A DNA stretch of 64,000 nucleotides from Paraburkholderia haematera (GCF_905220975.1 NZ_CAJNBK010000002.1:1-64000); one strand, 5' to 3'; shown: positions 49,560-57,679, counted from the stretch's first letter. Notes: generated from the letters alone by a model not told the origin. A program made the numbers and translations.

Positions 49560-50288
49560 ATGTCACTGGATACAACGGCGCCGGCTTCGGGCGCGCAAGC
49601 TCACGGGGTGAGCGAAGCCACACTCACGCGCGCCGACGTGGAGCGCCTCATCGCCGCGAGCATGGCGGGGAATAAAGAGCCGCTCCATTTCACCGACTGC
49701 GATTTCGAAGGCGCCGATCTGTCGCGACTCGATCTGCGCGGCGCCGAATTTCATCGTTGCACGATTGTCGAGACGTCGTTTTTCGGCGCAATGCTGTCGC
49801 ACACCCGCTGGGTCCGTTGCCGCGGGCGCGAGGCGGATTTCGCATCGGCCGATCTGGTCGACGCGGCGTTCCAGTCGAGCGATCTGAACAACACGAGCTG
49901 GCGGCGCGCCAAGCTCGCCTCGGCGTCGTTTCACAGTTGCAAGTTGACCGGCGCCAATTTCGAAGCCTGCACGGCGCTCGGTTTGAGCTTTGTCGAAACC
50001 TTGCTGGTGGGCGCGCATTTGCGTGGCTTGTCGTTTCGCAAGGCCACGCTCCAGCAACTCGATTTCTCCGACGCCGATCTGGCCGGTGTCGATTTCCGCG
50101 AGGCGATCTTCGAGGGGGGCAGTCTGAAGGATGCCCATCTTAAAGGCGCACGCTTTGACGGCGCGGACTTGCGCGAGACCGATCTGAGCGGCGTGCGGCT
50201 CGTCGATGCGGCGCTTTTCAAGGGCGCGACGATTTCGCATCAGCAGGCGGCGGTGCTCGTGACCGAACTGGGTCTGCGAGTCATGTGA
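49560..50288 (+). CDS. pentapeptide-repeat protein
   Basis: A 242-residue protein built largely of A(D/N)LXX-type pentapeptide repeats, starting at about residue 45 with CDFEGADLSRLDLRGAEFHRC and running to ADLRETDLSGVRLVDAALF. This predicts a right-handed quadrilateral beta-helix of 8-9 coils, similar in shape to DNA. Some members (Qnr, MfpA) protect DNA gyrase, but most have unknown roles. There is no signal peptide. A 13-bp hairpin follows the stop. Confidence 0.88.
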   Translation: MSLDTTAPASGAQAHGVSEATLTRADVERLIAASMAGNKEPLHFTDCDFEGADLSRLDLRGAEFHRCTIVETSFFGAMLSHTRWVRCRGREADFASADLVDAAFQSSDLNNTSWRRAKLASASFHSCKLTGANFEACTALGLSFVETLLVGAHLRGLSFRKATLQQLDFSDADLAGVDFREAIFEGGSLKDAHLKGARFDGADLRETDLSGVRLVDAALFKGATISHQQAAVLVTELGLRVM

Positions 50289-50640
50289 TTGCAGTTTTCA
50301 AGCTGGCCGGTTTTGGCCATTCGGCCAGCTTGAACGAATGGATGCGTGCGCTTATCATCCGATTTATCGATTCATCAACATCAGCCGATTTTAAATTTCG
50401 CAATTCGTCAGTTGATCTGAAGATTTTTAATCTATTCGCTATTCGCGAATATGTTGTGAGGGAATGCGACTGCTTATTCGGTTGCTCAATATTCGCGAAA
50501 CCATCTGTATGGTGCGTTGGCGCACTAAAGGTTCGCAATGCATTAAGCGTCCGGATTATACTGGGCGCGGCTAACGGGGGTTGGTCAAAGGGCTTTCGTC
50601 AGGCTTTTCCAGTCTTGTGTGGGCAGGTGCTTGATTAATA
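50289..50640. other. AT-rich intergenic island with hairpin and TATTCGC cluster
   Basis: Base composition drops well below the surrounding coding DNA. A perfect 13-bp hairpin lies at 50297-50334. TATTCGC occurs at 50433, 50440 (within palindrome TATTCGCGAATA) and 50490. ORFs on both strands exist but lack protein character, so none is called. Confidence 0.5.
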
Positions 50641-50794
50641 AGGTATTGCGGGCAACGCGCGTAATTTTCATGCGACGTTGGCGGGGCGTTTAGCAAGAAA
50701 AACGTGAGGGTATTTACCCCGCTTATTTCCGACATTTTCCTTCACATAATGCGGATTCCGTACGCCGTGTCACATTGCTCGCGAAATTAATCGA

Positions 50795-50823
50795 TTGCAC
50801 TTGTAAAAGGCGGTTGTTAGATT
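50795..50823 (+). promoter_or_regulatory. promoter of candidate small RNA
   Basis: TTGCAC at 50795-50800 and TAGATT at 50818-50823 are separated by exactly 17 bp. Transcription would start near 50830. Confidence 0.5.
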
Positions 50824-50829
50824 CCGTTC

Positions 50830-50905
50830 TGGCGCATGGTGAACCGGTCCTTTGCCGATATGCGCCGAACCCCCGTTAGCCCGGCCTCGTGCCGGGCATT
50901 TTTTT
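50830..50905 (+). ncRNA. candidate small RNA, about 76 nt
   Basis: Downstream of a promoter-like pair lies a stem GGCGCAT (50831) with ATGCGCC (50860), a C-rich single-stranded linker (GAACCCCCGTTAG) and a terminator stem GCCCGGC/GCCGGGC at 50879-50897 followed by T7. No ORF uses this segment and the next gene is on the opposite strand, so a free-standing RNA is more likely than a leader. I do not recognise an Rfam family. Confidence 0.5.
50879..50905 (+). terminator. intrinsic terminator of candidate small RNA
   Basis: A 7-bp GC stem with a 5-nt loop followed by T7. A third arm GCCCGG just after the T-run could compete for pairing. Confidence 0.75.
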
Positions 50906-50968
50906 GCCCGGTCATTGCGGGTTCAGTTCCGCGTCACGGCGTTGCTTTATTGCGTTGCTGACTTGTCT

Positions 50969-51295
50969 TCATTGCTTGCAGCGAATCACCATCGACCGGT
51001 TCTTGACGTTCGCGCCGAAAATCCCGCCGACCGAACCGCCCGAGGTGGCGCCGTTGTCGACGTCCTTCGAAACGACGTCATAGCCATAGTTGCCGCAGAC
51101 TTCACCGGCGCGCTTGTAGCACTCAGCCCAACTGGAGCTTGCATCACTGCCGCTGCAGTTGATCGCAAAGCCGGTGTCGCCGCTCGGCAGATAAGTCATG
51201 GTGGTGGTGCTGGAGCAGCCGCCGAGGCTGCCGAGCGTCAACAGGCCGAGGCCGATCGCTGCGGCCGTTGTTAAGGACGCCAATGCGCTCTTCAT
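50969..51295 (-). CDS. putative lipoprotein, Cys-containing
   Basis: A 108-residue protein. The signal peptide runs to LGSLGGCSS (lipobox Cys about 27). The mature part has Cys in INCSGSD, WAECYKRAGEVCGNYGYDVVS and at the end VIRCKQ, which could form two disulfides. The WxxCYxxAxxxCxxxGYxVxS pattern occurs in small outer-membrane lipoproteins of beta- and gamma-proteobacteria, role unknown. AAGGA lies before the ATG at 51295. Confidence 0.8.
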   Translation of the reverse strand: MKSALASLTTAAAIGLGLLTLGSLGGCSSTTTMTYLPSGDTGFAINCSGSDASSSWAECYKRAGEVCGNYGYDVVSKDVDNGATSGGSVGGIFGANVKNRSMVIRCKQ

Positions 51296-51417
51296 TGCAA
51301 ATTCCTTACAGATAACGGGGAGAGACGTGGCGCGAGGCCACGTCATGCATAGGATTGAGCGTTTTATAGTACGCCCGGTTCCCGCGACAGCAGCAGGGCG
51401 TGTGCCTGCAGCTGGGG

Positions 51418-52137
51418 CTAGCGCGCCGGCAGCGCGCGCGACGGGTCGATCGAGCGGCCTTGATAGCGCAGTTCGAAGTGCAGCATGACCCGATCGGTAT
51501 CCGTGTCGCCCATCTCGGCGATCTTCTCGCCTTGGGCGACCGATTGACCTTCCTTCACGAGCAGTGCGCGGTTGTGCGCGTAGGCAGTCAGATAATCGGC
51601 GTTGTGCTTGATGATCAGCAGGTTGCCATACCCGCGCAAGCCGTTGCCCGCATAGACCACCGTGCCGGGCGCCGCGGCGACCACCGGGGTGCCCGCTGTC
51701 GCCGAAATGTCGATGCCCTTCGAGTTGGCACCGTCGAAGCGCCGGATCACCGTGCCGTCAGCCGGCCAGACCAGTGAGATCGTCGAAGCCGGGGCGGACG
51801 ACGGCGCGCTATCGGCGGGCGCCGTGCGCGGCGCTGCCGATGCGCTCGCGCTGCCTGCACCGCTGCTACGGACTGCACCACCGCTTGTGGACGCCACGTT
51901 CCCCGGCGGCGCGACGCGCAGCACCTGCCCGACCTCGATGCTGTCCGGGTTGGTCAAGTTGTTCCAGCGCACGATGCTTTGCACCGGCTGCCGGTTGCTG
52001 CGCGCGATCTTCGACAGCGTATCGCCCCGTTCGACGCGGTAAAAACCTGGCCCCACCGGAGCGGACCCGCAGGCGGCGAGTACCGCCAGCAACGACGCGC
52101 AGGCGAGCCGTTTCAACTTTCTTGTTGTGTTACGCAT
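51418..52137 (-). CDS. LysM and degenerate LytM (NlpD-like) lipoprotein
   Basis: A 239-residue protein. Lipobox AVLAACGS, one LysM repeat (FYRVERGDTLSKIARSNRQ...VGQVLRVAPP), a Ser/Ala-rich linker, then an M23/LytM domain. In that domain the first zinc His is replaced (SKGIDIS instead of H-x-G-x-D), as in NlpD, though YAHN and MLHFELR remain. So it is more likely an amidase activator than a peptidase. The true nlpD usually precedes rpoS, which is not here, so this may be a paralogue. Alternative start at 52149. Confidence 0.85.
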   Translation of the reverse strand: MRNTTRKLKRLACASLLAVLAACGSAPVGPGFYRVERGDTLSKIARSNRQPVQSIVRWNNLTNPDSIEVGQVLRVAPPGNVASTSGGAVRSSGAGSASASAAPRTAPADSAPSSAPASTISLVWPADGTVIRRFDGANSKGIDISATAGTPVVAAAPGTVVYAGNGLRGYGNLLIIKHNADYLTAYAHNRALLVKEGQSVAQGEKIAEMGDTDTDRVMLHFELRYQGRSIDPSRALPAR

Positions 52138-52320
52138 TGGACCTCGCAAAGCGCTGCCACGCGCCGATCCCGATCACGCGGCAGGTAGATGCAAAGCGTC
52201 CGATTCTAACGGTTTTGCGCTGCAGCATCCGAAAAACGGATGCAGAGGAGGGTGCGCACGGCCGGGAACGTGGCGAAACGCCGCGTTCCCGGCACGTCGC
52301 GATAGACGGAAAACCCGCGA

Positions 52321-53229
52321 TCAGCGCAGCTTGCTGATGTTGATACGGAGCGCAGCCGTCTCGGTTTGTCCCGCTTCGAGCCAGCGCAGTCCCATGCCGT
52401 TGTGGATCGCATCCGGCAGACCCAGCCATGGCTCGACGCAGTAGAAGTCCGAGGTAGCGGCTTCGGTCCACGTCGTGACCGCGTACCAGGGCACCGAGCC
52501 CGGGCGTTGCAGATCGATCGTGATGAGCCGGTTCAGGCCGGGCGCGACAAGGCGCACAGGTTGGTCCGGCGCACCGGCGAGACGATGGAAGCGGTCGTGA
52601 ATGCGTGCCTCGTCGAGCGTGTAGCTCGGCGCGCCGGGCTCGGCCGTGCTGATCGAGCCGTCGTCCTGCTGATAGCACCGTTCGGTGCGCGGCAGTTCCA
52701 GCGAGGTCTCGGCGCGCTGTGTGTGCGGCAGCGTGAAATAGAAGTGATGGCCCGCGTAGTAGGGCAGCCGCGTGTTGCCGGTATTGGTGGTGCTCAGCGT
52801 AACGTCCAGCGTATGCGTATCGACGAGCTGGTACGTTGCTTCGAAACGGAAGCCGAACGGATAGCCGCCGCGTGTCACGTCGCTGTCGGTGAGGATCATG
52901 CGCAAGCCGGCGCCGTGAACATCGGCGTGGGCTTCGAAGGGCAGGTCGCGTGCAAAACCGTGCATCGGCAATTCGCGCACCGTGCCTTGTGCATCACGCC
53001 AGTAGCCGATCTTGCCGTCGACACGATGGCGGCCGAGAAACGGAAACAGCAGCGGGTTGCCGCCGCGAATCCTCGCGGGCTGGCTCCAGTCGGCGTTCTC
53101 GGGCCAGTGAATTACCTCTTCGTCGTCGATGGTCCACGACAGAAGACGGCCACCGGCTTGCGGCGCGAAACGGAGCACGGAGGCGTCCTGGGCGATCTCG
53201 AGAATGTCCTGTTGCGGGGAGAGGGGCAT
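52321..53229 (-). CDS. aldose 1-epimerase family protein
   Basis: A 302-residue beta-sandwich galactose mutarotase-like protein. Key residues can be placed: His and Gly in LPMHGFARDLPF, His in PYYAGHHFYFTLP (substrate His) and the catalytic Glu in FYCVEPWLGLPDAI. It probably interconverts anomers of a free or phosphorylated aldose; the exact sugar is not evident. The upstream region on the minus strand contains an 11-bp direct repeat. Confidence 0.88.
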   Translation of the reverse strand: MPLSPQQDILEIAQDASVLRFAPQAGGRLLSWTIDDEEVIHWPENADWSQPARIRGGNPLLFPFLGRHRVDGKIGYWRDAQGTVRELPMHGFARDLPFEAHADVHGAGLRMILTDSDVTRGGYPFGFRFEATYQLVDTHTLDVTLSTTNTGNTRLPYYAGHHFYFTLPHTQRAETSLELPRTERCYQQDDGSISTAEPGAPSYTLDEARIHDRFHRLAGAPDQPVRLVAPGLNRLITIDLQRPGSVPWYAVTTWTEAATSDFYCVEPWLGLPDAIHNGMGLRWLEAGQTETAALRINISKLR

Positions 53230-53259
53230 GGTCGATGGGCTGGTTGATAAAGGTTTGAA

Positions 53260-53303
53260 TGCGGTTTGTGTGCGGTTTGTGTGCGGCTTGATTGCGGCTT
53301 GGA
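53260..53303. repeat. four-copy 11-bp direct repeat upstream of aldose epimerase gene
   Basis: TGCGG(T/C)TTG begins at 53260, 53271, 53282 and 53293, exactly 11 bp apart, and lies 31-74 nt before the epimerase start on the minus strand. Confidence 0.8.
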
Positions 53304-53520
53304 TGCGAGCAACAGGTGAGCTGAGCGTGCCTCGAACGCGGGTTTAGAACGTTTGAAGGCGCCGCAGGGCGACCTCGCGAGAGCACGATTTTGCGCTGCT
53401 TTCCGCTACGGGGAAACCCTTCTGGGGAAATTGCGGGTGTCGAAGAAGCCTCGTTCTTGTCGATAATCCGCTGACTGCCCGGTCAATCAACGACCGGGCG
53501 AGACCGGCTCAGGAGGCGTT

Positions 53521-53607
53521 ATGGATCTCGCAATGGCAATGGGTGTGGCGCTGTTCGGTATGTTCGCAGCAAGCACTGTCTACTTCTTTTACAAGCTCGA
53601 GCGCTGA
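53521..53607 (+). CDS. 28-residue single-pass membrane peptide
   Basis: A short ORF with a perfect AGGAGG at 53511-53516, four bases before the ATG. The peptide is almost entirely one hydrophobic helix (MGVALFGMFAASTVYFFY) ending in charged KLER. A hairpin CCCGGTC/GACCGGG lies 13-35 nt before the Shine-Dalgarno region. Size and layout resemble small accessory subunits of membrane complexes such as CydX or KdpF, but no such complex is adjacent. Unknown function. Confidence 0.55.
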   Translation: MDLAMAMGVALFGMFAASTVYFFYKLER

Positions 53608-53799
53608 TCCAGTCTTCGGCTTTCTGTTCTGCTGGGCCGTCTAGACGAGCCCGGCACGCGTCTCGCGCGTTCAACGCGTCAAATTCCTCTTGATGACAGG
53701 GCGGCCGCCAGCGGCGTCCCGTTTCTCTTTCTGCGGCGTAACAACGGTTTCCAGTTGTGACGCAGCGCATCAATATTTCCCTGAATGCGGTTCAAACGC

Positions 53800-53828
53800 T
53801 TGGCGCTGACTTTGCAGCCAGGCATAAT
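53800..53828 (+). promoter_or_regulatory. sigma70-like promoter of uppP
   Basis: TTGGCG at 53800-53805 and CATAAT at 53823-53828 with a 17-bp spacer, about 70 nt before the uppP start. Confidence 0.5.
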
Positions 53829-53905
53829 CGGTGCGCTTTTGACGCGCCGTGTGTCGAGTATTGCGGCGCGCTGTTCCCCGACATTTTCCTTACAAGGACC
53901 GCCGC

Positions 53906-54736
53906 GTGAACCTGACGTTTCTAATTTTCCTGAGCGTGCTGCAAGGCGTCACTGAACTGTTTCCGGTCAGCAGCCTCGGCCACACGCTGCTCGTGCCCGC
54001 ATTGTTCGGTATGCATATCGACAAGCATGCACCGCAGTTGCTGCCATTCCTCGTCGCATTGCATCTCGGTACGGCGTTCGCGCTGCTGTGGTACTTCCGC
54101 AAGCGCTGGTACGAATTGGTGAGTGGCTTCTTCGCTTCGTTCGGCGGCCGTAGCAATGACAACGCGCACATGATGTGGGCGCTTATCATCGGCACGATTC
54201 CGGCGGGCCTCGTCGGGCTGATCCTTGAGAAACGTCTCGAGCGGATTTTTCACGACCTGCGCATCGTTGCAATCGCGCTGATCGTGAACGGTGTGCTGCT
54301 GTGGTTTGGCGATCGTCTGCAACGTTCGCGCGTGCATCGGGCGCCTGAGAAGCTCACTTTCCGCCAGGCGTTTTTCGTCGGCCTCGCGCAGGTCGGCGCG
54401 TTGATTCCGGGCTTCTCGCGCAGCGGTCTCACGATGATCGCCGGCAATGCGGCCGGCCTGACGACCGAGAAGGCCGCCGAATTCTCGTTCCTGCTCGGCA
54501 CGCCGATCATTTTCGCGGCCGGCGTGCTCGAACTGCCGAAACTGTTCCATGCGCCGGGCCAACTCGCCGACGCATTGCTCGGCGGCGTGCTGACCGCCAT
54601 CGCCGCGTATCTCAGCGTGCGTTTCCTGATGCGTTATTTCGAAGGCCGCGGACGTCTGGCTTCGTTCGGCGTGTACTGCGTGATCGCGGGGATCGTGTTC
54701 CTCGGCTGGTTCATGCTGCATCCGCAGCCGGTCTGA
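53906..54736 (+). CDS. uppP: undecaprenyl-diphosphatase (UppP/BacA)
   Basis: A 276-residue inner-membrane protein with about eight helices. The first signature is [15 protein letters not shown] (with Glu and Ser residues of the active site), the second is [20 protein letters not shown] with the catalytic Arg. It dephosphorylates undecaprenyl diphosphate so that the carrier lipid is reused for peptidoglycan, and its over-production gives bacitracin resistance. The start is a GTG at 53906 with AAGGA eight bases upstream. Confidence 0.94.
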   Translation: MNLTFLIFLSVLQGVTELFPVSSLGHTLLVPALFGMHIDKHAPQLLPFLVALHLGTAFALLWYFRKRWYELVSGFFASFGGRSNDNAHMMWALIIGTIPAGLVGLILEKRLERIFHDLRIVAIALIVNGVLLWFGDRLQRSRVHRAPEKLTFRQAFFVGLAQVGALIPGFSRSGLTMIAGNAAGLTTEKAAEFSFLLGTPIIFAAGVLELPKLFHAPGQLADALLGGVLTAIAAYLSVRFLMRYFEGRGRLASFGVYCVIAGIVFLGWFMLHPQPV

Positions 54737-54811
54737 TTGCGCCAGATAGGCCTGCGGTTGTGCGCTGAGTGCGAGCGTGCGACTGGCAGGTAAGAAGCGA
54801 TCGGTTATAAT

Positions 54812-54847
54812 CCGGGCCCGGCTCAATTCGCCGGGCCCGTTTGTTTT
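54812..54847 (+). terminator. intrinsic terminator after uppP
   Basis: Perfect 10-bp stem CGGGCCCGGC/GCCGGGCCCG with a 7-nt loop followed by TTTGTTTT. Confidence 0.85.
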
Positions 54848-54899
54848 GTGACGCGACGCGGTGGCGGGCAATCAGGGTTGCTGCGAGCCGGATCAGATT

Positions 54900-54929
54900 T
54901 TCACAGTCTCCGGCCTGGTCAGTTAGAAT
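54900..54929 (+). promoter_or_regulatory. strong promoter upstream of tRNA-Arg
   Basis: TTCACA (5 of 6 consensus) and TAGAAT (5 of 6) with an 18-bp spacer, about 110 nt before the tRNA. It probably makes a tRNA precursor with a long 5' leader. Confidence 0.55.
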
Positions 54930-55046
54930 TTCAGTATTCCGCGAACCCTGTGACCGTGATGCTGCGCAGGGTCCAATGCCCGATACGGGTTCTCATTGCG
55001 GGCGATGCACGTTGTACACGTTCGTGCAGCATCGCCTCACTTCATT

Positions 55047-55120
55047 ACGGCAGTAGCTCAGCTGGATAGAGCATCGGCCTTCTAAGCCGAGGGTGGGGGG
55101 TTCGAGTCCCTCCTGCCGTA
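55047..55120 (+). tRNA. tRNA-Arg (TCT), CCA not encoded
   Basis: Acceptor ACGGCAG/CTGCCGT, anticodon loop CTTCTAA (anticodon TCT, codon AGA), T-loop TTCGAGT. After the discriminator A the sequence is CTT, so CCA must be added later. The other tRNA genes here encode CCA. Confidence 0.95.
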
Positions 55121-55175
55121 CTTCACATGCTTGCGCCGCGCATCGAAGCCTCACTGCTGCGATGCGCGTTGCCGC

Positions 55176-55559
55176 TCAGTCTGCCGGCTGAACGTCGATC
55201 GAATCGACACGGTTCGGATAGAACGCCAGATGCTGGGCGATCTCTTTGACGGCTGCGTAGGGCGACTCGTAGGTCCAGACCGCATTGACTGCCCGCTCGC
55301 CACCGATCGGAATGCTGTAGTACGCGCAATCGCCCTTGTACGGGCAATAGGTCGTCTGATCGGTGCGCTCCAGCAGCGCCATCTCGACGTCGTTGCGCGG
55401 AATGTAATACACCGCCGGATACGACGACTCACGCAGAACGAGCGCATTGCGCGTATCCGCGATCACGCGGCCGGCGACCGTGACCACCACACGGGCTTTG
55501 TCCGGCTCGACTGTAATCGGATGATCAGGCCCGGGGACCTTGATGGTTTTTTCAGTCAT
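55176..55559 (-). CDS. DUF427 domain protein
   Basis: A 127-residue soluble protein. PITVEPDKARVVVTVAGRVIADTRNALVLRESSYPAVYYIPRNDVEM, followed by YCPYKGDCAYYSI and VWTYESPYAAV, is the typical DUF427 order, a beta-rich fold of unknown function. The ATG at 55559 is chosen; a longer reading to 55688 adds an unrelated segment. It is a single gene between tRNA-Arg and the phosphoesterase terminator. Confidence 0.88.
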   Translation of the reverse strand: MTEKTIKVPGPDHPITVEPDKARVVVTVAGRVIADTRNALVLRESSYPAVYYIPRNDVEMALLERTDQTTYCPYKGDCAYYSIPIGGERAVNAVWTYESPYAAVKEIAQHLAFYPNRVDSIDVQPAD

Positions 55560-55734
55560 GCTGTCGAACTCCTGGATGAATGGGCAAACCTGCAACACGT
55601 TGCTAAGGGTTTCGTGCCGCCATCGGCGGGAATGATCGCGTCCTGCGTCGAAGCATACGCCGCTCATGAAAACGCGTCGTGTCGCCACCCGGGTCTATGG
55701 CGGGTCGCGCGCCGTCTTGTTCTCCACGCGGCGA
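55560..55734. other. intergenic region upstream of the DUF427 gene
   Basis: No gene is seen between the DUF427 start and the acpA-like terminator. It should hold the DUF427 promoter on the minus strand. Together with the following terminator and spacer, the gene-free span reaches 55883. Confidence 0.4.
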
Positions 55735-55764
55735 AAACAAAAAAGGGCAGCCGAAGCTGCCCCG
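55735..55764 (-). terminator. intrinsic terminator of acpA-like gene
   Basis: On the minus strand GGGCAGC/GCTGCCC closes a TTCG tetraloop and is followed by T6 and a T-rich tract. Confidence 0.88.
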
Positions 55765-55883
55765 TCAAAGTCCCATTATCCGGCGGACTGTTGCTTGCTG
55801 ACCTTGTCTTTCCGTGAATCGCGGACCGCATGAGGCCGGCAGTCCAACCGCCGATCTCAAGTGGTCCGTTTATCGCCGGCCGG

Positions 55884-57464
55884 TTATTGCCTGATGTTCA
55901 ACGCGGCCGTCAGATCGCCCATCGGCTTGCCGCCGTTGCTGACCAGGGCCGCATCACGCGTGGCGATGCCAGGCAGCGTCGGCAGCGAAAAGCGATGCGT
56001 GATAAAGCGCAGAATCGACGTCGTATCGTATTGCGTGTGATCGACGAAACCCTTCTTCGCATACGGCGAGACGATCAGCGCCGGAATGCGCGTGCCCGGA
56101 CCCCAACGGTCAGCCTTCGGCGGCGCCACGTGGTCCCAGAAGCCGCCGTTTTCGTCATACGTCACGACCACCAGCATGTTGTTCCACTGTGGGCTCTTCT
56201 GCAGGTGCGAGATCACGTCGGCAATGTGCTGGTCGCCCGACGCGACGTCGGTGTAACCCGCATGCTCGTTCAGGTTGCCCTGCGGCTTGTAGAACGATAC
56301 TTGCGGCAGCGTGCCGCTGTCGATCGCCTTGATGAACTCGGAACCTGCCATGCCGCCGTCGAGCAAATGCTGCGCACGGTTCGCGGAGCCTGGGGCGAGA
56401 TCGGCGAAATAGTTGAACGGCTGGTGATGCGGCTGGAAATTCGGCGCCGTCAGATTTGCACCGTAGATCACGTTCGACGTGCCGCTTTGTGCCGCCGACA
56501 CCGCCGCGCCCCACGCGCCGCCGTACCACGCCCACGATACCTTCGCGTTGTTCAGCAGATCGCCGATATGCTGTTGCGTCTGGGCCGGCAGGGTGGTGGC
56601 CGCGGTCGGGTCGGCCAGGTTGGCGTCGCCGCCCGAAGCCGCCTTGTTACCGCTCGGCTGATACGGCGGCTGCATCGTATTGATCGCGTAGAAGTCGGGC
56701 GTCAGGTTTCCCGAGAGCACATATTTCGGCGGGCCGCTCAGCGCCGAAGCCGGCGAGTTGGTCGCGAGCTTCAGCGTGACGCCGTCGCTTTCGACCGCCG
56801 AGACCGAACCCGCTGCCGGGCTCTTGTCCGCATTCGGATAGGTCGGCGTGCACGCGCAAACCAGCCACTGGTGATTCAGGAACGAGCCGCCGAACGCGCC
56901 CATGAAGAAGTTGTCGGCCAGCGTGTATTGCTGGGCGATTTTCCACAACGGCAGCTTGTCCGCGTTGAGCGTGTAATGGCCCATGACGAGGCCCCCGGAA
57001 TCCGCCCACGCGGCGAACTTGTCGTTCTTGCCGCCATTGATCTGCATCTGGTTTTCATAGAAGCGGTGATACAGATCGCGCGTCGTGGCCGTGATCGGCG
57101 TGTTGAAGCCCTTCGGGTCGTCAATGGCGAACGGGCTGTTCGGCAGGTTGGCCGTCATCGCTTGCGTCACCGCCGGCGTCACGCCGGTTTGCGTCAGACC
57201 GTTCCATACTTGCGGCAGCGTGGCGAGCGGCGTGCCGTTACGGTCGACCTGCGTGGCGCTTGCCGCGCTCACGTTCTGCACACCGTTGGCGCCCGGGAAG
57301 TTGCCGTAAAGATTGTCGAAGCTGCGATTCTCCGCGTAGATCACCACGACCGTCTTGATCGACGTGATGTCCGGTTGCGCGGTGACATTGTCGCCGCCGC
57401 ACGCATACAGACTTAGCGCTGCTGCGATCGCGATAGGCGTCGCGCAGATCAGTTTTTTGTTCAT
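55884..57464 (-). CDS. AcpA/phospholipase C family phosphoesterase
   Basis: A 526-residue exported phosphoesterase. The signal peptide ends in LSLYACGG (lipobox-like, Cys22). The metal and catalytic segments of the PF04185-type family are present: VVIYAENRSFDNLYGNFPG near residue 40, GAFGGSFLNHQWLV, and VVVTYDENGGFWDHVAPPKADRWGPGTRIPALIVSPYAKKGFVDH. Such enzymes cleave phosphomonoesters or phospholipids outside the cytoplasm. It is divergent from a di-haem peroxidase and ends in a clear terminator. Whether it is acid phosphatase or phospholipase C cannot be told. Confidence 0.92.
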   Translation of the reverse strand: MNKKLICATPIAIAAALSLYACGGDNVTAQPDITSIKTVVVIYAENRSFDNLYGNFPGANGVQNVSAASATQVDRNGTPLATLPQVWNGLTQTGVTPAVTQAMTANLPNSPFAIDDPKGFNTPITATTRDLYHRFYENQMQINGGKNDKFAAWADSGGLVMGHYTLNADKLPLWKIAQQYTLADNFFMGAFGGSFLNHQWLVCACTPTYPNADKSPAAGSVSAVESDGVTLKLATNSPASALSGPPKYVLSGNLTPDFYAINTMQPPYQPSGNKAASGGDANLADPTAATTLPAQTQQHIGDLLNNAKVSWAWYGGAWGAAVSAAQSGTSNVIYGANLTAPNFQPHHQPFNYFADLAPGSANRAQHLLDGGMAGSEFIKAIDSGTLPQVSFYKPQGNLNEHAGYTDVASGDQHIADVISHLQKSPQWNNMLVVVTYDENGGFWDHVAPPKADRWGPGTRIPALIVSPYAKKGFVDHTQYDTTSILRFITHRFSLPTLPGIATRDAALVSNGGKPMGDLTAALNIRQ

Positions 57465-57551
57465 TTTGTAAGTGTTCTCTCTCTCGCGTTGGGGATGGGC
57501 TGCGTGCGTTCCTTACACGGCTGGCCGCGAGCGAAAGTCTGAACAAGGTTT

Positions 57552-57579
57552 TTGACAGAAAGATGTAATTAATTACAAA
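57552..57579 (+). promoter_or_regulatory. promoter with internal palindrome between acpA-like and peroxidase genes
   Basis: TTGACA at 57552-57557 and TACAAA at 57574-57579 with a 16-bp spacer. A perfect 14-bp palindrome TGTAATTAATTACA (57564-57577) covers the spacer and part of the -10, a likely operator. Confidence 0.5.
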
Positions 57580-57679
57580 TTGCTTGGGTTTTGATATTTC
57601 CGTCGGCTGTATGTCATTTAAACGACATGTCGATGAAATACGCTCGCGGACTTCAATATCGCAAACTCACATCATTCAT

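Noticed and set aside
50285..50638. 117-codon ORF in the AT-rich island
   Set aside because: It starts with a GTG overlapping the previous stop without Shine-Dalgarno, has odd composition and contains the palindromic DNA motifs, so non-coding is more likely.
55830..57416. 528-codon plus-strand frame opposite the phosphoesterase gene
   Set aside because: It is extremely Arg-rich with no domain, while the minus-strand frame has a signal peptide and family motifs.
57541..57640. PhoB box between the phosphoesterase and peroxidase genes
   Set aside because: One CTGTCAA heptamer is present on the minus strand, but no second heptamer lies 11 bp away, and the other GTCAT elements form an inverted, not direct, repeat.
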